Below are positions 1 through 11,006 of a stretch of DNA of 64,000 nt, piece after piece (the first letter of the stretch is position 1; the number at the start of each line of letters is the position of its first letter). Source of the stretch: Streptomyces asoensis. GTDB lineage: Bacteria > Actinomycetota > Actinomycetes > Streptomycetales > Streptomycetaceae. The translations under genes and the position numbers were made by a program. The stretch lies in assembly GCF_013085465.1 (NCBI RefSeq), contig NZ_CP049838.1, forward strand, positions 9,980,301 through 10,044,300, given 5' to 3'. Below the pieces are notes generated by a model. That model saw nothing but the letters and a program-made list of their open reading frames with translations, searched no databases and had not been told where the DNA came from.

Positions 1-1093
1 CCGCGCGGGCCAGATTCTGGCCCAGGCACTGGTGGATGCCGAAGCCGAACCCCAGATGATGGCGGGCGGGGCGGTGCCAGTCGGGGGCGTCGGGCGCGTC
101 GTACACCGACGCGTCGCGGTTGATCACCGACAGCGCGAAGAGGACGCCCTCACCGGCCCGGATCGTGACACCGGCGACCTCGATGTCCTCCAGCGCCAGG
201 CGTGCCAGTCCGTCCGAGATCGACAGCATCCGCATCAGCTCCTCGACGGCCGCCGGCCACAGCGCCGCATCGGCGCGCAGCTCGGCCAGCCGCTCGGGGT
301 GGGCGAGCAGGGTGAGCGTGCCCAGGGAGATCATTCCGGCGGTCGTCTCGTGGCCCGCGACGAGCATGAGCAGGGCCAGCGAGACGAGTTCGGCCCGCTC
401 CAGGGTGCCCGCGCGCAGCTGGTCGCGGACGAGGTCGTCCAGCAGGCCCTCGCCGGGCGCGCTCTGCCGCTCCTTGCGGTCGATGAGGTCACCGAGGTAC
501 TCGTCCAGCCGGCCGCGGGCGTCCCGCGCGTCGGCGCCCGTGGGGCCGCTCAGCATCCTGTGGCACTGGGCCGTGAAGAACGCGTGGTCGGCGTAGGGCA
601 CGCCGAGCAGGCCGCAGATCATCGTCAGCGACACGGGCAGCGCGAAGGCGGAGACCAGCTCGGCGGGCGGGCCCTGCGCGATCATCGCCTCCAGCAGCGT
701 GTCCACGGTCCGCTGGATGCGGGGCCGCTGTGCGTTCACGCTCCTGAGGGAGAACGACGGGATCATCATCCGCCGCTGCACCTGGTGTTCGGGGTCGTCG
801 GTGCCGAACAGGGCGGGGCTGCGGTCGCTCTGGATGGCCGCGAGGCGGGCCGACAGCTGGGGGAAGCCGGGGCGGCAGCGGTCCGAGGACAGCCGCTGGT
901 CGGCCAGCAGCGCACGGGCTGCGCCGTGGCCGGTGACCAGCCAGACCTCGCGGCCGTCGTAGAGGGCGACGCGGGACAGGGCCGGCCCGTCACGCAAGGC
1001 GGCGTAGGCGGCGGGCGGTTCGTAGGGGCAGCCGCGGTCCTGGGGGAAGGCGACAGGCGCGGCCGCTCGGGTGATGCCGGTCAGTTCCGTCAT
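1..1093 (-). CDS. Cytochrome P450, partial (C-terminus beyond the left edge)
   Basis: Soluble bacterial class I P450, a haem monooxygenase fed by ferredoxin and ferredoxin reductase. Start is ATG at 1093-1091 (MTELTGITRAAAPVAFPQDR), with GAGG five bases upstream. About 364 codons are visible. The I-helix oxygen-activation motif AGHETT, the K-helix ExxR (EELMR) and the haem-ligand loop FGFGIHQCLGQNLAR with the cysteine thiolate are all present, so only about 35-40 residues are missing off the edge. The N-terminal style (PYEPPAAYAALRDGPALSRV) resembles CYP105-like Streptomyces enzymes; the subfamily is inference. It is read away from the SnoaL-like gene, with a repeat-rich spacer between. No partner ferredoxin is visible here. 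Substrate unknown; a tailoring role in the neighbouring biosynthetic block is plausible but unproved. Confidence 0.93.
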   Translation of the reverse strand, partial: MTELTGITRAAAPVAFPQDRGCPYEPPAAYAALRDGPALSRVALYDGREVWLVTGHGAARALLADQRLSSDRCRPGFPQLSARLAAIQSDRSPALFGTDDPEHQVQRRMMIPSFSLRSVNAQRPRIQRTVDTLLEAMIAQGPPAELVSAFALPVSLTMICGLLGVPYADHAFFTAQCHRMLSGPTGADARDARGRLDEYLGDLIDRKERQSAPGEGLLDDLVRDQLRAGTLERAELVSLALLMLVAGHETTAGMISLGTLTLLAHPERLAELRADAALWPAAVEELMRMLSISDGLARLALEDIEVAGVTIRAGEGVLFALSVINRDASVYDAPDAPDWHRPARHHLGFGFGIHQCLGQNLARA

Positions 1094-1140
1094 GAAGACC
1101 TCGCAGACGAGAGGAGCCGGATGAGCCGGAGGAGCGAGAG

Positions 1141-1177
1141 GAGAAGGGTGAGAAGGGTGAGAAGGGTGAGAAGGACG
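1141..1177. repeat. 9-bp tandem repeat (GAGAAGGGT), about four units
   Basis: Upstream of the P450 start, three perfect 9-bp units are followed by a partial fourth. Purine-rich on the + strand. It sits in the 5' leader or promoter region of the P450 gene. Function unknown; slippage-prone. Confidence 0.8.
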
Positions 1178-1223
1178 TGTCCCGCGGCCGGTGCCCCACG
1201 CCGTGTGCGGCACGGACCCGCGG

Positions 1224-1434
1224 GGACCGGCCTTCACCCGGGAGACACCGCACTCCCGGCGGACCGCGGCGCCTGCGGCTGCCTTCCGGCGCCGCCGGGC
1301 GCCTCAGGGACGCACCCTCCCGGGCCGGCGTGGCCCGCCCGGACCGGCCTTCGCCGGCGGAGCGCCGTACTCCCGGGCGGACCGCGGCGCCTGCGGCTGT
1401 TTTCCCGGGCCGCCGGGCGTCTCAGGGACGCACC
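1224..1434. repeat. Imperfect direct repeat of about 93 bp (1224-1316 and 1341-1434)
   Basis: Both copies start GGACCGGCCTTC and end CTCAGGGACGCACC, sharing the core GGACCGCGGCGCCTGCGGCT. They differ by scattered substitutions and a few indels. The stop codon of the SnoaL-like gene (1422-1424) lies inside the second copy, so the repeat also encodes that protein's odd tail. Further C-rich short repeats (CCCGGACC-type) fill 1436-1500. Confidence 0.75.
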
Positions 1435-2033
1435 GGTCCGGGCCGCCCGGACCCGCCCGGACCGGACCCGCCCGGACCCGACCTGCCCGGACCGGCCTCG
1501 GCAGCCTGGCCCGCCCGCCCCGCATGGCCCGCCCCGCCCGCCTGGCCGCCCGCCTGGCCGGCGGTCTGGCCGGTGGTCTGGCCGGTGGCCTGGTCGTCCA
1601 GGCTGACCCGGCGGCTGCGGACCCGCAGCCCGCCCTGCGCGCGCACCAGGACGTCCTCGCAGACACAGACCTGGTGCACCCGGGAGGCGCCCCCGATCCG
1701 GGTGGCGTAGATGACGGTGTACGCGCGCACGTCCAGCGCCCCGTCCGGGCGTTCGTCGATGACGAACATGCCGGTGACGTGGCGGCGGCGCTCCCCGGCG
1801 GCCGCGATCGCGGCCGCCGCCGTACGGGCGCCGCTCTCCAGGGCCGCGCGGCCGCGCATCGGCTCCGGGCGTGTCGGCAGGTGGAAGAGGGCGTCCTCGG
1901 TGAAGGTGGCCGCCCACCCCTGTGCGTCGCCGCTGTCCAGGCGTTGCATCTGACGGGCGTAGAACCCCGACACCTCCGGGTACAGCGCCGCGCTCGGTGC
2001 GGGCGCGGCGTCGGGTCCGGTCGGCCAGGTCAT
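1422..2033 (-). CDS. SnoaL-like / NTF2-fold protein with low-complexity C-terminal tail
   Basis: 203 aa. Residues about 15-135 (from YPEVSGFYARQMQRLDSGDA through FVIDERPDGALDVRAYTVIY) match the NTF2-like cone fold used by SnoaL cyclases, PhzA/B-type isomerases and many small hydrolase-like enzymes. Start ATG at 2033-2031 has GGAGA six bases upstream. From about residue 140 the sequence becomes repeats of (T/A)GQ and GPGGSG, and the frame ends inside the 93-bp direct repeat. The tail is probably run-on after loss of the original stop and is not part of the fold. It lies upstream of the P450 on the same strand, so the two may be cotranscribed across the repeat spacer. The specific reaction cannot be named. 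Confidence 0.75.
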   Translation of the reverse strand: MTWPTGPDAAPAPSAALYPEVSGFYARQMQRLDSGDAQGWAATFTEDALFHLPTRPEPMRGRAALESGARTAAAAIAAAGERRRHVTGMFVIDERPDGALDVRAYTVIYATRIGGASRVHQVCVCEDVLVRAQGGLRVRSRRVSLDDQATGQTTGQTAGQAGGQAGGAGHAGRAGQAAEAGPGRSGPGGSGPGGSGRPGPVRP

Positions 2034-2149
2034 GGGGATCTCCGTTCACTGCGCGCGGCTTGCCGTGCCGCTGTCGTTGCCGGGCCCGTACAGGGGGAGC
2101 GCGGCAACGCTTCCACAGCGCACCTGTGACTTGATCGAGAGCCCGTGGA

Positions 2150-2320
2150 GTGCGGGCGGAAGCGGTCACCAGCAGCACCTGGTCCTCCAGGGGCAGGCTC
2201 CGGCGTCGGCCTTCGCGCACCGGGCCCGCGCCCTCGCGGCGTAACGCAGTGATCAGCTTGCGCAAGCAGCGCGTGCTCGGCGCGGAGTACGTAGCTGTCC
2301 AGGGTGCTCCGACGCTGTCA
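2150..2320 (-). pseudogene. Remnant of an IS5-type transposase N-terminus
   Basis: Two minus-strand frames carry adjoining pieces: one reads TLDSYVLRAEHALL, the other MRKLITALRREGAGPVREGR then RSLPLEDQVLLVTA. Together they resemble the N-terminal part of Streptomyces IS5-family DDE transposases (helical region before the DDE domain). A frameshift separates them, and nothing downstream matches a DDE domain. Family assignment is from memory of the motif; the fragment is short. Confidence 0.4.
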
Positions 2321-2559
2321 ACCGGATCGGCACGGGATCCGTCTTCTGGCCCCCGTCGTATTTTGCGAAATCCTGCGGCAGCGCACCACTGAGCATCGTC
2401 AAGGACTACATCGACAACCAGAAGCGGCCGACCTGACCGTCACCCCAAAGACGCAGAGAACTCCGGCGCTTCGCGCCTGCGGGCCGAGGATCGCATTCCC
2501 GCCCGGCCTGAAGGCCGGGATTCCCTGCGAAGAACAGGGGATGGGCAACGCAGTGTCCG

Positions 2560-2880
2560 TAGAAGTCCGCGCGCACTCCGAGCACCACCGGTAGGCCGTC
2601 TGCGGCGCTGCGGCACAGGCCCTCGATGAACGCCTCCCGTTCGGACTGCTCCTGGCACAGCGTGAACAGCTCCTCGAACCGGTCCACGATCACCAGCGCG
2701 TAGGACTCCAGCGGCCGTCGCACGGCCTGGCCGCGCAGCTCGTCCAGCGGACGCCCGGTGGGCGCAGATACAGCACTTCGCAGGCGCCCGGCTGCCACTC
2801 CGGCAGGGCCCCGCGGGCCACTGCCGCGGCTACGCCGGCGCGCAGGAGCGAGGACTTGCCGATCCCGGACGGTCCGATCA
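2560..2880 (-). pseudogene. Fragment of a WD40-type STAND NTPase (P-loop region), frameshifted
   Basis: One minus frame gives the Walker A stretch MIGPSGIGKSSLLRAG and then RGALPEWQPGACEVLYLRPPG. The next frame continues RPLDELRGQAVRRPLES, the Walker B-like YALVIVDRFEELFTLC, and RADFYGHCVAHP. These are the nucleotide-binding motifs of the large Streptomyces nSTAND/WD40 proteins. A frameshift near 2765 and loss of both ends show a dead gene. The matching WD40 tail lies just to the right but in the opposite orientation. Confidence 0.7.
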
Positions 2881-2989
2881 TCGGAATCGAAGCCGAGCAC
2901 CACGGCAAGCGACTGCCCACGGCGATCAGGTCCCGATGACCGTCGGCATCACACGCCCCGCCGCAGTCCTCCCAGCCATCCCCGCGGGC

Positions 2990-3153
2990 GCGGGGAGCGG
3001 TTGGCCAGCGTCTCCAACGACGGCACGATCCGCCTCTGGGACCTCGACGAGCAACGGGTACGCCGTGCGCTGTGCACCCGCGACCTCGAGCCCGGACATG
3101 CCGACTGGGGCCGCTACGCACCGCACATCCGGCCGCCCGCGAACTGCGGTTGA
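2990..3153 (+). pseudogene. Fragment of a WD40-repeat C-terminus
   Basis: Encodes RLASVSNDGTIRLWDLDEQR (last blade, ending in the WD dipeptide) followed by CTRDLEPGHADWGRYAPHIR and a stop. This is the usual C-terminal end of Streptomyces WD40/NTPase proteins. It is on the opposite strand from the NTPase fragment at 2560-2880, so the ancestral gene (or two relatives) was broken and part of it inverted. Confidence 0.65.
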
Positions 3154-3635
3154 CGGAAAGGGCAGAAGACCAGGATCAGGACGACGGCGGCAGGGCGGGG
3201 GACCTCTTCGCCGTCATACGGGCCGAGAGGCCGTAGCCCCGGCGGCCCGGAACCGAGCAGGTCCGCCGCCCCGCTCCAGAGCCCGACAGCCGGCGGGGCG
3301 TGGGACGTTGCGCCCGCCGCCGGGCGCCCGGCCCACCCACCGCCGGCCCCGCCCGTCGGCCACCTCCCGCACTGGTCGACATGGCGCCGCGGACGACAAC
3401 ACCAAGCCCGCGTCCGTCACTGCCCACGACGCGGACACAGCCCACGACAACGGCCCGGCGCCCAGAACGAGCACGGTTGCAGTACCAGGAGCGCGGCGCA
3501 CTCGAATCCCGCCGCAACCCTGCTCGGCAGCGGGTCGAACCGCGCTCACGGCGCGAGCGGGACACGAGTTCCTGGTGCTGGACTTGAGCCCGCCACTTCA
3601 CCTTTTTTCCGGCACGCACCACAGGAGGACACATC
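3154..3635. other. Gap with no recognisable gene
   Basis: Open frames on both strands here are compositionally biased (R/P/A/G rich) and match nothing I know. The last 40 bases before 3636 hold the ribosome-binding site of the multicopper oxidase gene. Confidence 0.5.
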
Positions 3636-6840
<3,205 letters not shown>

Positions 6841-6996
6841 CCGCCCCGGGCCCCGCCGGCGGGCGCACGTACCGACGCCGTACCGACGCCGCACCAGCCG
6901 CCCTGCCCGACCCGGCCGGAACGCGCCCAGGCAGCCGGCCCACCGGCCGGCCGGACGCTCGCCGGCCCGGGCGACCCCAGCTGAGGAATTGAGGTC

Positions 6997-8250
6997 ATGT
7001 CTTTCGTGACTGCCGCCGTTCACGGTGCCGCGGGCGCCTGCCCGCCGCCTGACGACCCGAAGGCCGAATCCTGGCGGAGCCGGCCCGCCGCCCACCAGCC
7101 CGACTGGCCCGACCCCGCCGCCCTGCGCGCCGCGGTCGACGCGCTCACGGCCCGCCCGCCGCTGGTCGCGGCCCGCGAGTGCGACCTGCTCCGCGAGCGG
7201 CTGGCGGCCGTGGCCCGGGGCGAGGCCTTCCTGCTCCAGGGCGGCGACTGCGCGGAGACCTTCGACGCGCTCACCGCCGACCAGCTCGACGGCAAACTCC
7301 ACACGCTCGGCCGGATGGCCACGGCGCTCACGTCCGCGACCCGCCTTCGCGTCGTCACCGTCGGCCGCATCGCCGGCCAGTACGCCAAACCGCGCTCCAG
7401 CCCGACCGAGACCCGCGGCGCCCTGACCCTGCCCGCCTACCGCGGCGACGCCGTCAACGACCGGCGCTTCACCGCCGAGGCCCGCACCCCGGACGCCCAA
7501 CGGCTCACCCGCGTGTACGACGCCTCCGCCGCCACCCTGAACTACCTGCGCACCCGCCCGGCCGCCCGCCCGGACGACCCGCCCGGGCAGCTCTTCACCA
7601 GCCACGAGGCGCTGCTCCTGGAGTACGAGAGCGCCCTCACCCGCTTCGACGCCCGCACCGCAGGCCGCTACGCCACCTCCGGGCACATGGTCTGGATCGG
7701 CGAGAGAACCCGCCGGCCCGACGGCGCCCATGTGGAGTTCGCCAGCCGCATCCGAAACCCCGTCGGCGTCAAACTCGGCCCGCGCAGCACCGCCGACGAG
7801 GCCCTCGCGCTCGCCGACCGCCTCGACCCCCGGCGTGAACCCGGCCGCCTCACCTTCATCGTACGGATGGGCGCCGCGGCCGTCCGCGACGTGCTGCCGC
7901 CCCTGGTGGAGAAGGTGACGGCCGGCGGCGCCCCGGTGGTGTGGGTGTGCGACCCCATGCACGGCAACACCGTGCAGAGCCCCAGCGGCCACAAGACCCG
8001 CCACTTCGAGGCGATCGTGGACGAGGTCAGCGGCTTCTTCGAGGTGCACCGTGCGCTCGGCACCCACCCCGGCGGCGTGCACCTCGAACTCACCGGCGCA
8101 CCCGTCACCGAATGCGCGGGCGGCACCCTGGCCCCCGTGGCCGCGGCCGACGTGGGCCTGCGCTACGAGAGCGCCTGCGACCCGCGGCTCAACCACGGCC
8201 AGTCGGTGGAACTGGCCCACCGGGTGGCCCACCTGATGGCCGACCGATGA
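6997..8250 (+). CDS. Class II 3-deoxy-D-arabino-heptulosonate-7-phosphate (DAHP) synthase
   Basis: 417 aa. Condenses phosphoenolpyruvate with erythrose 4-phosphate, the first step of the shikimate pathway, in the cytoplasm. Plant/actinobacterial class II signatures are all visible: FLLQGGDCAETF, YAKPRSSPTE, FTSHEALLLEYE, WIGERTR, RNPVGVKLGP, VWVCDPMHGNT, GVHLELTGAPVTEC and CDPRLNHGQSVELA. These include the metal-binding Cys, His, Glu and Asp positions. At 417 aa it is shorter than the roughly 450-470 aa housekeeping enzyme, which suits the secondary-metabolism paralogues of phenazine, ansamycin and similar clusters. Start ATG follows GAGGAATTGAGGTC. It sits between two 137-bp direct repeats, so it may have arrived as a cassette. 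Its presence points to a chorismate- or aminoshikimate-derived product. Confidence 0.95.
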   Translation: MSFVTAAVHGAAGACPPPDDPKAESWRSRPAAHQPDWPDPAALRAAVDALTARPPLVAARECDLLRERLAAVARGEAFLLQGGDCAETFDALTADQLDGKLHTLGRMATALTSATRLRVVTVGRIAGQYAKPRSSPTETRGALTLPAYRGDAVNDRRFTAEARTPDAQRLTRVYDASAATLNYLRTRPAARPDDPPGQLFTSHEALLLEYESALTRFDARTAGRYATSGHMVWIGERTRRPDGAHVEFASRIRNPVGVKLGPRSTADEALALADRLDPRREPGRLTFIVRMGAAAVRDVLPPLVEKVTAGGAPVVWVCDPMHGNTVQSPSGHKTRHFEAIVDEVSGFFEVHRALGTHPGGVHLELTGAPVTECAGGTLAPVAAADVGLRYESACDPRLNHGQSVELAHRVAHLMADR

Positions 8251-8270
8251 CCGAACCAACCGCCACCCCA

Positions 8271-8460
8271 CCGGCCATCACGCCAGTGGCCGTCGCGCCC
8301 GCCGCCGTCACCCCATCGGCCGTCACGCCAGTGGCCGTCGCGTCCGCCGCCCTCACGCCATCGGCCGTCACGCCAGTGGCCGTCGCGTCCGCCGCCGTCA
8401 CCCCATCGGCCGTCGCGTCCGCCGCCGTCACCCCACCGGCCACCACCCCGCCGGCCGTCA
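8271..8460 (+). repeat. 15-bp minisatellite directly after the DAHP synthase gene
   Basis: About a dozen degenerate 15-bp units of the form GCCGTCACSCCATCG / GCCGTCGCGTCCGCC alternate. They could be translated: an ATG at 8247 overlaps the DAHP synthase stop as ATGA and opens a 177-codon frame (to 8780) whose first part reads as AVTPS/AVASA repeats. The later part of that frame is the 137-bp repeat and arginine/proline-rich sequence, so I do not call a gene. It is either a translationally coupled repeat peptide or a non-coding minisatellite. Confidence 0.7.
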
Positions 8461-8562
8461 GGCCACGGCGGCGCCCGCCGACGATGACCCGCCGACGACG
8501 ACCGGGTGGAACATGGCTGGCGCCGCCGGGTTCTTCCGCTGCTCCCGGGCCCGGCCGGGCCG

Positions 8563-8700
8563 CCCGATGGCGGGTGAGCACGGTACGCGGGGAGTGCCCC
8601 CGCGACGCGGGGCCGGGCCCGGCCCCGCCCGCCGGTTCCCGCCCCGCCCGCAACCGGCCTTCGGGGCACCGCCGAGCCGCCGCGCCCCGCCCCGGCCGCC
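8563..8700. repeat. 137-bp direct repeat, copy 2
   Basis: Near-identical to 6704-6840. Here the central palindrome is one base longer on each side (GGGGCCGGGCCCGGCCCC, 18 bp, perfect). It lies 340 bp upstream of the FAD oxidoreductase gene, whereas copy 1 overlaps the end of the MFS gene. Confidence 0.9.
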
Positions 8701-9040
8701 CGCACACCGCCCCGCCGCCGCAGCGGCCCCCGTCCGGCGGCCTGCCGCGTCCTCGACGGCCGCCGGAGTCCTCCTCGTGAATCCCTCGACGTCCGCTCGA
8801 ACCCCCGCCCCGGAACCGGCGCCGTGCACGGGCGCCGTCCGGCGCCCGCGCACGGCGCCGGACAGGCGCATCCCACCAGGCACATCGCCGCTGCACACCC
8901 CCGGCGACCCGCCGTCCCCGCCGCGCCCACCACAGCACCGCCCCCACCCGGCGGCCCCACCGGCCGGCCGGACACACCCTGCCGCACGGCCGGCCCCGCA
9001 CCGCATGATGCAACCACAACACACAGGGGGGAAAGCCGAG

Positions 9041-10585
9041 TTGAGTCTGGACGCACGCGCCGTCGACGCAGGCGGCCACGGCCACGCCGTCGTGATCGGC
9101 TCGAGCCTCGCCGGGCTCACCGCGGCGCGGGCCCTGGCCAACTTCATGGACCGGGTCACCGTCATCGAACGCGACTGGCTGCCACGCGGCCCCGGGCGCC
9201 GCCGCGGCGTACCCCAGGCACGGCACCCGCACAGCCTCACCACCACCGCCCAGCACGGCCTGGAGCAGCTGTTCCCCGGCATCGGCCGGGACCTCACCCG
9301 CGCCGGAGCGGTCCGCGTCCGCATGCCCCAGGACATGCTGCTGCTCGGCCCTGCCGGCTGGCTGCCCCGGTTCGACTCGGGCCTGTCGATGCTGAGCGCC
9401 GGCCGCGACCTGATCGACTCGGTGATACGCGACCGGCTGCGCGCCGACCCCAAGGTGGCCTTCCTGCCGGCCCACGAGGTCGTCGCCCTGCGGGAGGGCG
9501 GCAACGACACCGTCACCGGCGTATGGGCCCGCGGCCGGGACCGGCAGGCCCCCGACGGCTGGACACCCCGGCGCCTGATACCCGCCGAATTCGTGGTGGA
9601 CGCCTCCGGGCGCGACTCGTCCGCCCCCCGGTGGCTGGCCGAACTCGGCTACCAGCCGCCCGCGCAGTCGGTGGCCGCCGCCCGCACCGTCCACACCACC
9701 GCCGTGTTCGCGCCGCCCGTCGGCCATGTCGCCGACTTCAAGAGCCTGTTGCTCATGCCCTCGGCCGGCAACCCGCGCCAGGGCGTGCTCAACCCCGTCG
9801 AAGGCGGCCGCTGGTCGGTGTCGCTCAGCTCCAGCGACGGCACACCCCCGCCCACCGACCACGAGGGCCTGCTGCGCGCCGCGGCCGCCCTGCCCCACCC
9901 GCTGCTGCGCGACCTCCTCGAGGCCGCCACCCCGCTCGGCCCGCTCTACGGCTACGGCCCCGGCGAGCACCGCTGGCGCCACTACGAGAAACTGCGCCGC
10001 TGGCCCGATCAGTTCCTCGTCGTCGGCGACGCCCTCGCCACCCTCGACCCGGCCCACGGCCACGGCATGACGCTCGCCGTGCAGTGCGCACTCGTCCTCG
10101 ACGACCTGCTGGCCGGCCACGGAACAGCCGTCGGCCTCAGCTACCGGCTGCGCCAGGCCCTCGCCCACCGCGTCGCCCCCGCCTGGCGGGCAGGCATCCG
10201 CAGCCTGAACGCGGCGCAGGCGGCCCAGGGCCTGCCGGCCGGACTGCGCGCCCGGCTCGGCAGACGGTACGCGGCCCGGATGGCGGCCGCCGCGACCACC
10301 GACCGGCACGCGGCGACGCTGCTGCTCCACCAGCACCAGACGGCCGCCCCGCCCGCCGCCGCGCTGCGGCCCCGCCTGCTGCGGGCCGCGTGGCGCCCCG
10401 CGCACGGCCCGGCCCCGGCGGCACCGCCCAGCCTCACCCACGGCCCCGAAGCGCGAAGGCGCCGCCCGGCCGCGCCGGACGTACCGGCCACCGGGCCCGC
10501 CGCCCTGGCCGCCCGGCCGCGGCCCACGGGCCCGCAGGCTCCCTGGCCGGCCGCGGCACCCGCAGGCGACCAGCGGCGGCCGTGA
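9041..10585 (+). CDS. FAD-dependent oxidoreductase / aromatic-type monooxygenase
   Basis: 514 aa from the chosen TTG start at 9041, which has AGGGGGGA eight bases upstream. In-frame ATGs at 9005/9008 lack a good ribosome site, and the open frame further upstream is G/C-rich noise. The N-terminal Rossmann dinucleotide fold is HAVVIGSSLAGLTAARALA, where a Gly of GxGxxG is Ser, as in several geranylgeranyl- and squalene-epoxidase-like members. Next come VVDASGRDS and the second FAD motif VVGDALATLDPAHGHGM. The last 80 residues are R/P/A-rich and probably disordered. Expected to bind FAD and hydroxylate or epoxidise a hydrophobic or aromatic substrate using NAD(P)H. Neighbours suggest a tailoring enzyme; the substrate is unknown. 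Confidence 0.85.
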   Translation: MSLDARAVDAGGHGHAVVIGSSLAGLTAARALANFMDRVTVIERDWLPRGPGRRRGVPQARHPHSLTTTAQHGLEQLFPGIGRDLTRAGAVRVRMPQDMLLLGPAGWLPRFDSGLSMLSAGRDLIDSVIRDRLRADPKVAFLPAHEVVALREGGNDTVTGVWARGRDRQAPDGWTPRRLIPAEFVVDASGRDSSAPRWLAELGYQPPAQSVAAARTVHTTAVFAPPVGHVADFKSLLLMPSAGNPRQGVLNPVEGGRWSVSLSSSDGTPPPTDHEGLLRAAAALPHPLLRDLLEAATPLGPLYGYGPGEHRWRHYEKLRRWPDQFLVVGDALATLDPAHGHGMTLAVQCALVLDDLLAGHGTAVGLSYRLRQALAHRVAPAWRAGIRSLNAAQAAQGLPAGLRARLGRRYAARMAAAATTDRHAATLLLHQHQTAAPPAAALRPRLLRAAWRPAHGPAPAAPPSLTHGPEARRRRPAAPDVPATGPAALAARPRPTGPQAPWPAAAPAGDQRRP

Positions 10586-11006
10586 ACCCCCCTGGCGCAC
10601 CCGCGTGTTCGAGCCGTACGGCGGATTCGGCCCCATCGCGCGCCGAAGCGGCCCGGACCTACGCTGCGCACATGACAGGAGTGGATCAACCAGCCGCCGA
10701 CCAGGCCCACTTGAGTGAAGAGGAACGCTCACGAACCGCCAACCCGGCCGTAAATCAAGGCCTGTTGTGGCCGCCGGCCGCAGACCGGATCCCGTCCGGC
10801 TCCCAACTCGCCCCGGAATCAACCCGGTACAGACTTGAGTCTCGCTTGAGCGCGGTTGTTCGCCCTCCTCACGCGTCGATAGCGTTCGATCCGCTCCAGG
10901 GCACGGGCCCGCTTGCGCCGCGGCAGGCCGCCCCCACCCCCGACCGCTCACCGGCCGGGCGGGGTGTGCCTGTGACGGCCGAGCGGCGACGGGAGGGCGC
11001 GCGGGT
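10586..11006. other. Leader region of qcrB2, no gene called
   Basis: 420 bp. Three copies of CTTGAG lie at about 10711, 10833 and 10844 (the last two 11 bp apart, one helical turn), a possible operator for the downstream cytochrome b gene. An open frame from 10671 runs into the start of that gene but looks like shadow sequence. Promoter elements were not identified with confidence. Confidence 0.35.

Noticed and set aside
8271-8460. CRISPR-like array
   Set aside because: The units are contiguous 15-mers without spacers; a minisatellite.
8513-9040. N-terminal extension of the FAD oxidoreductase
   Set aside because: Extension is R/P-rich, covers the 137-bp repeat, and lacks a ribosome site; TTG 9041 has a strong one.
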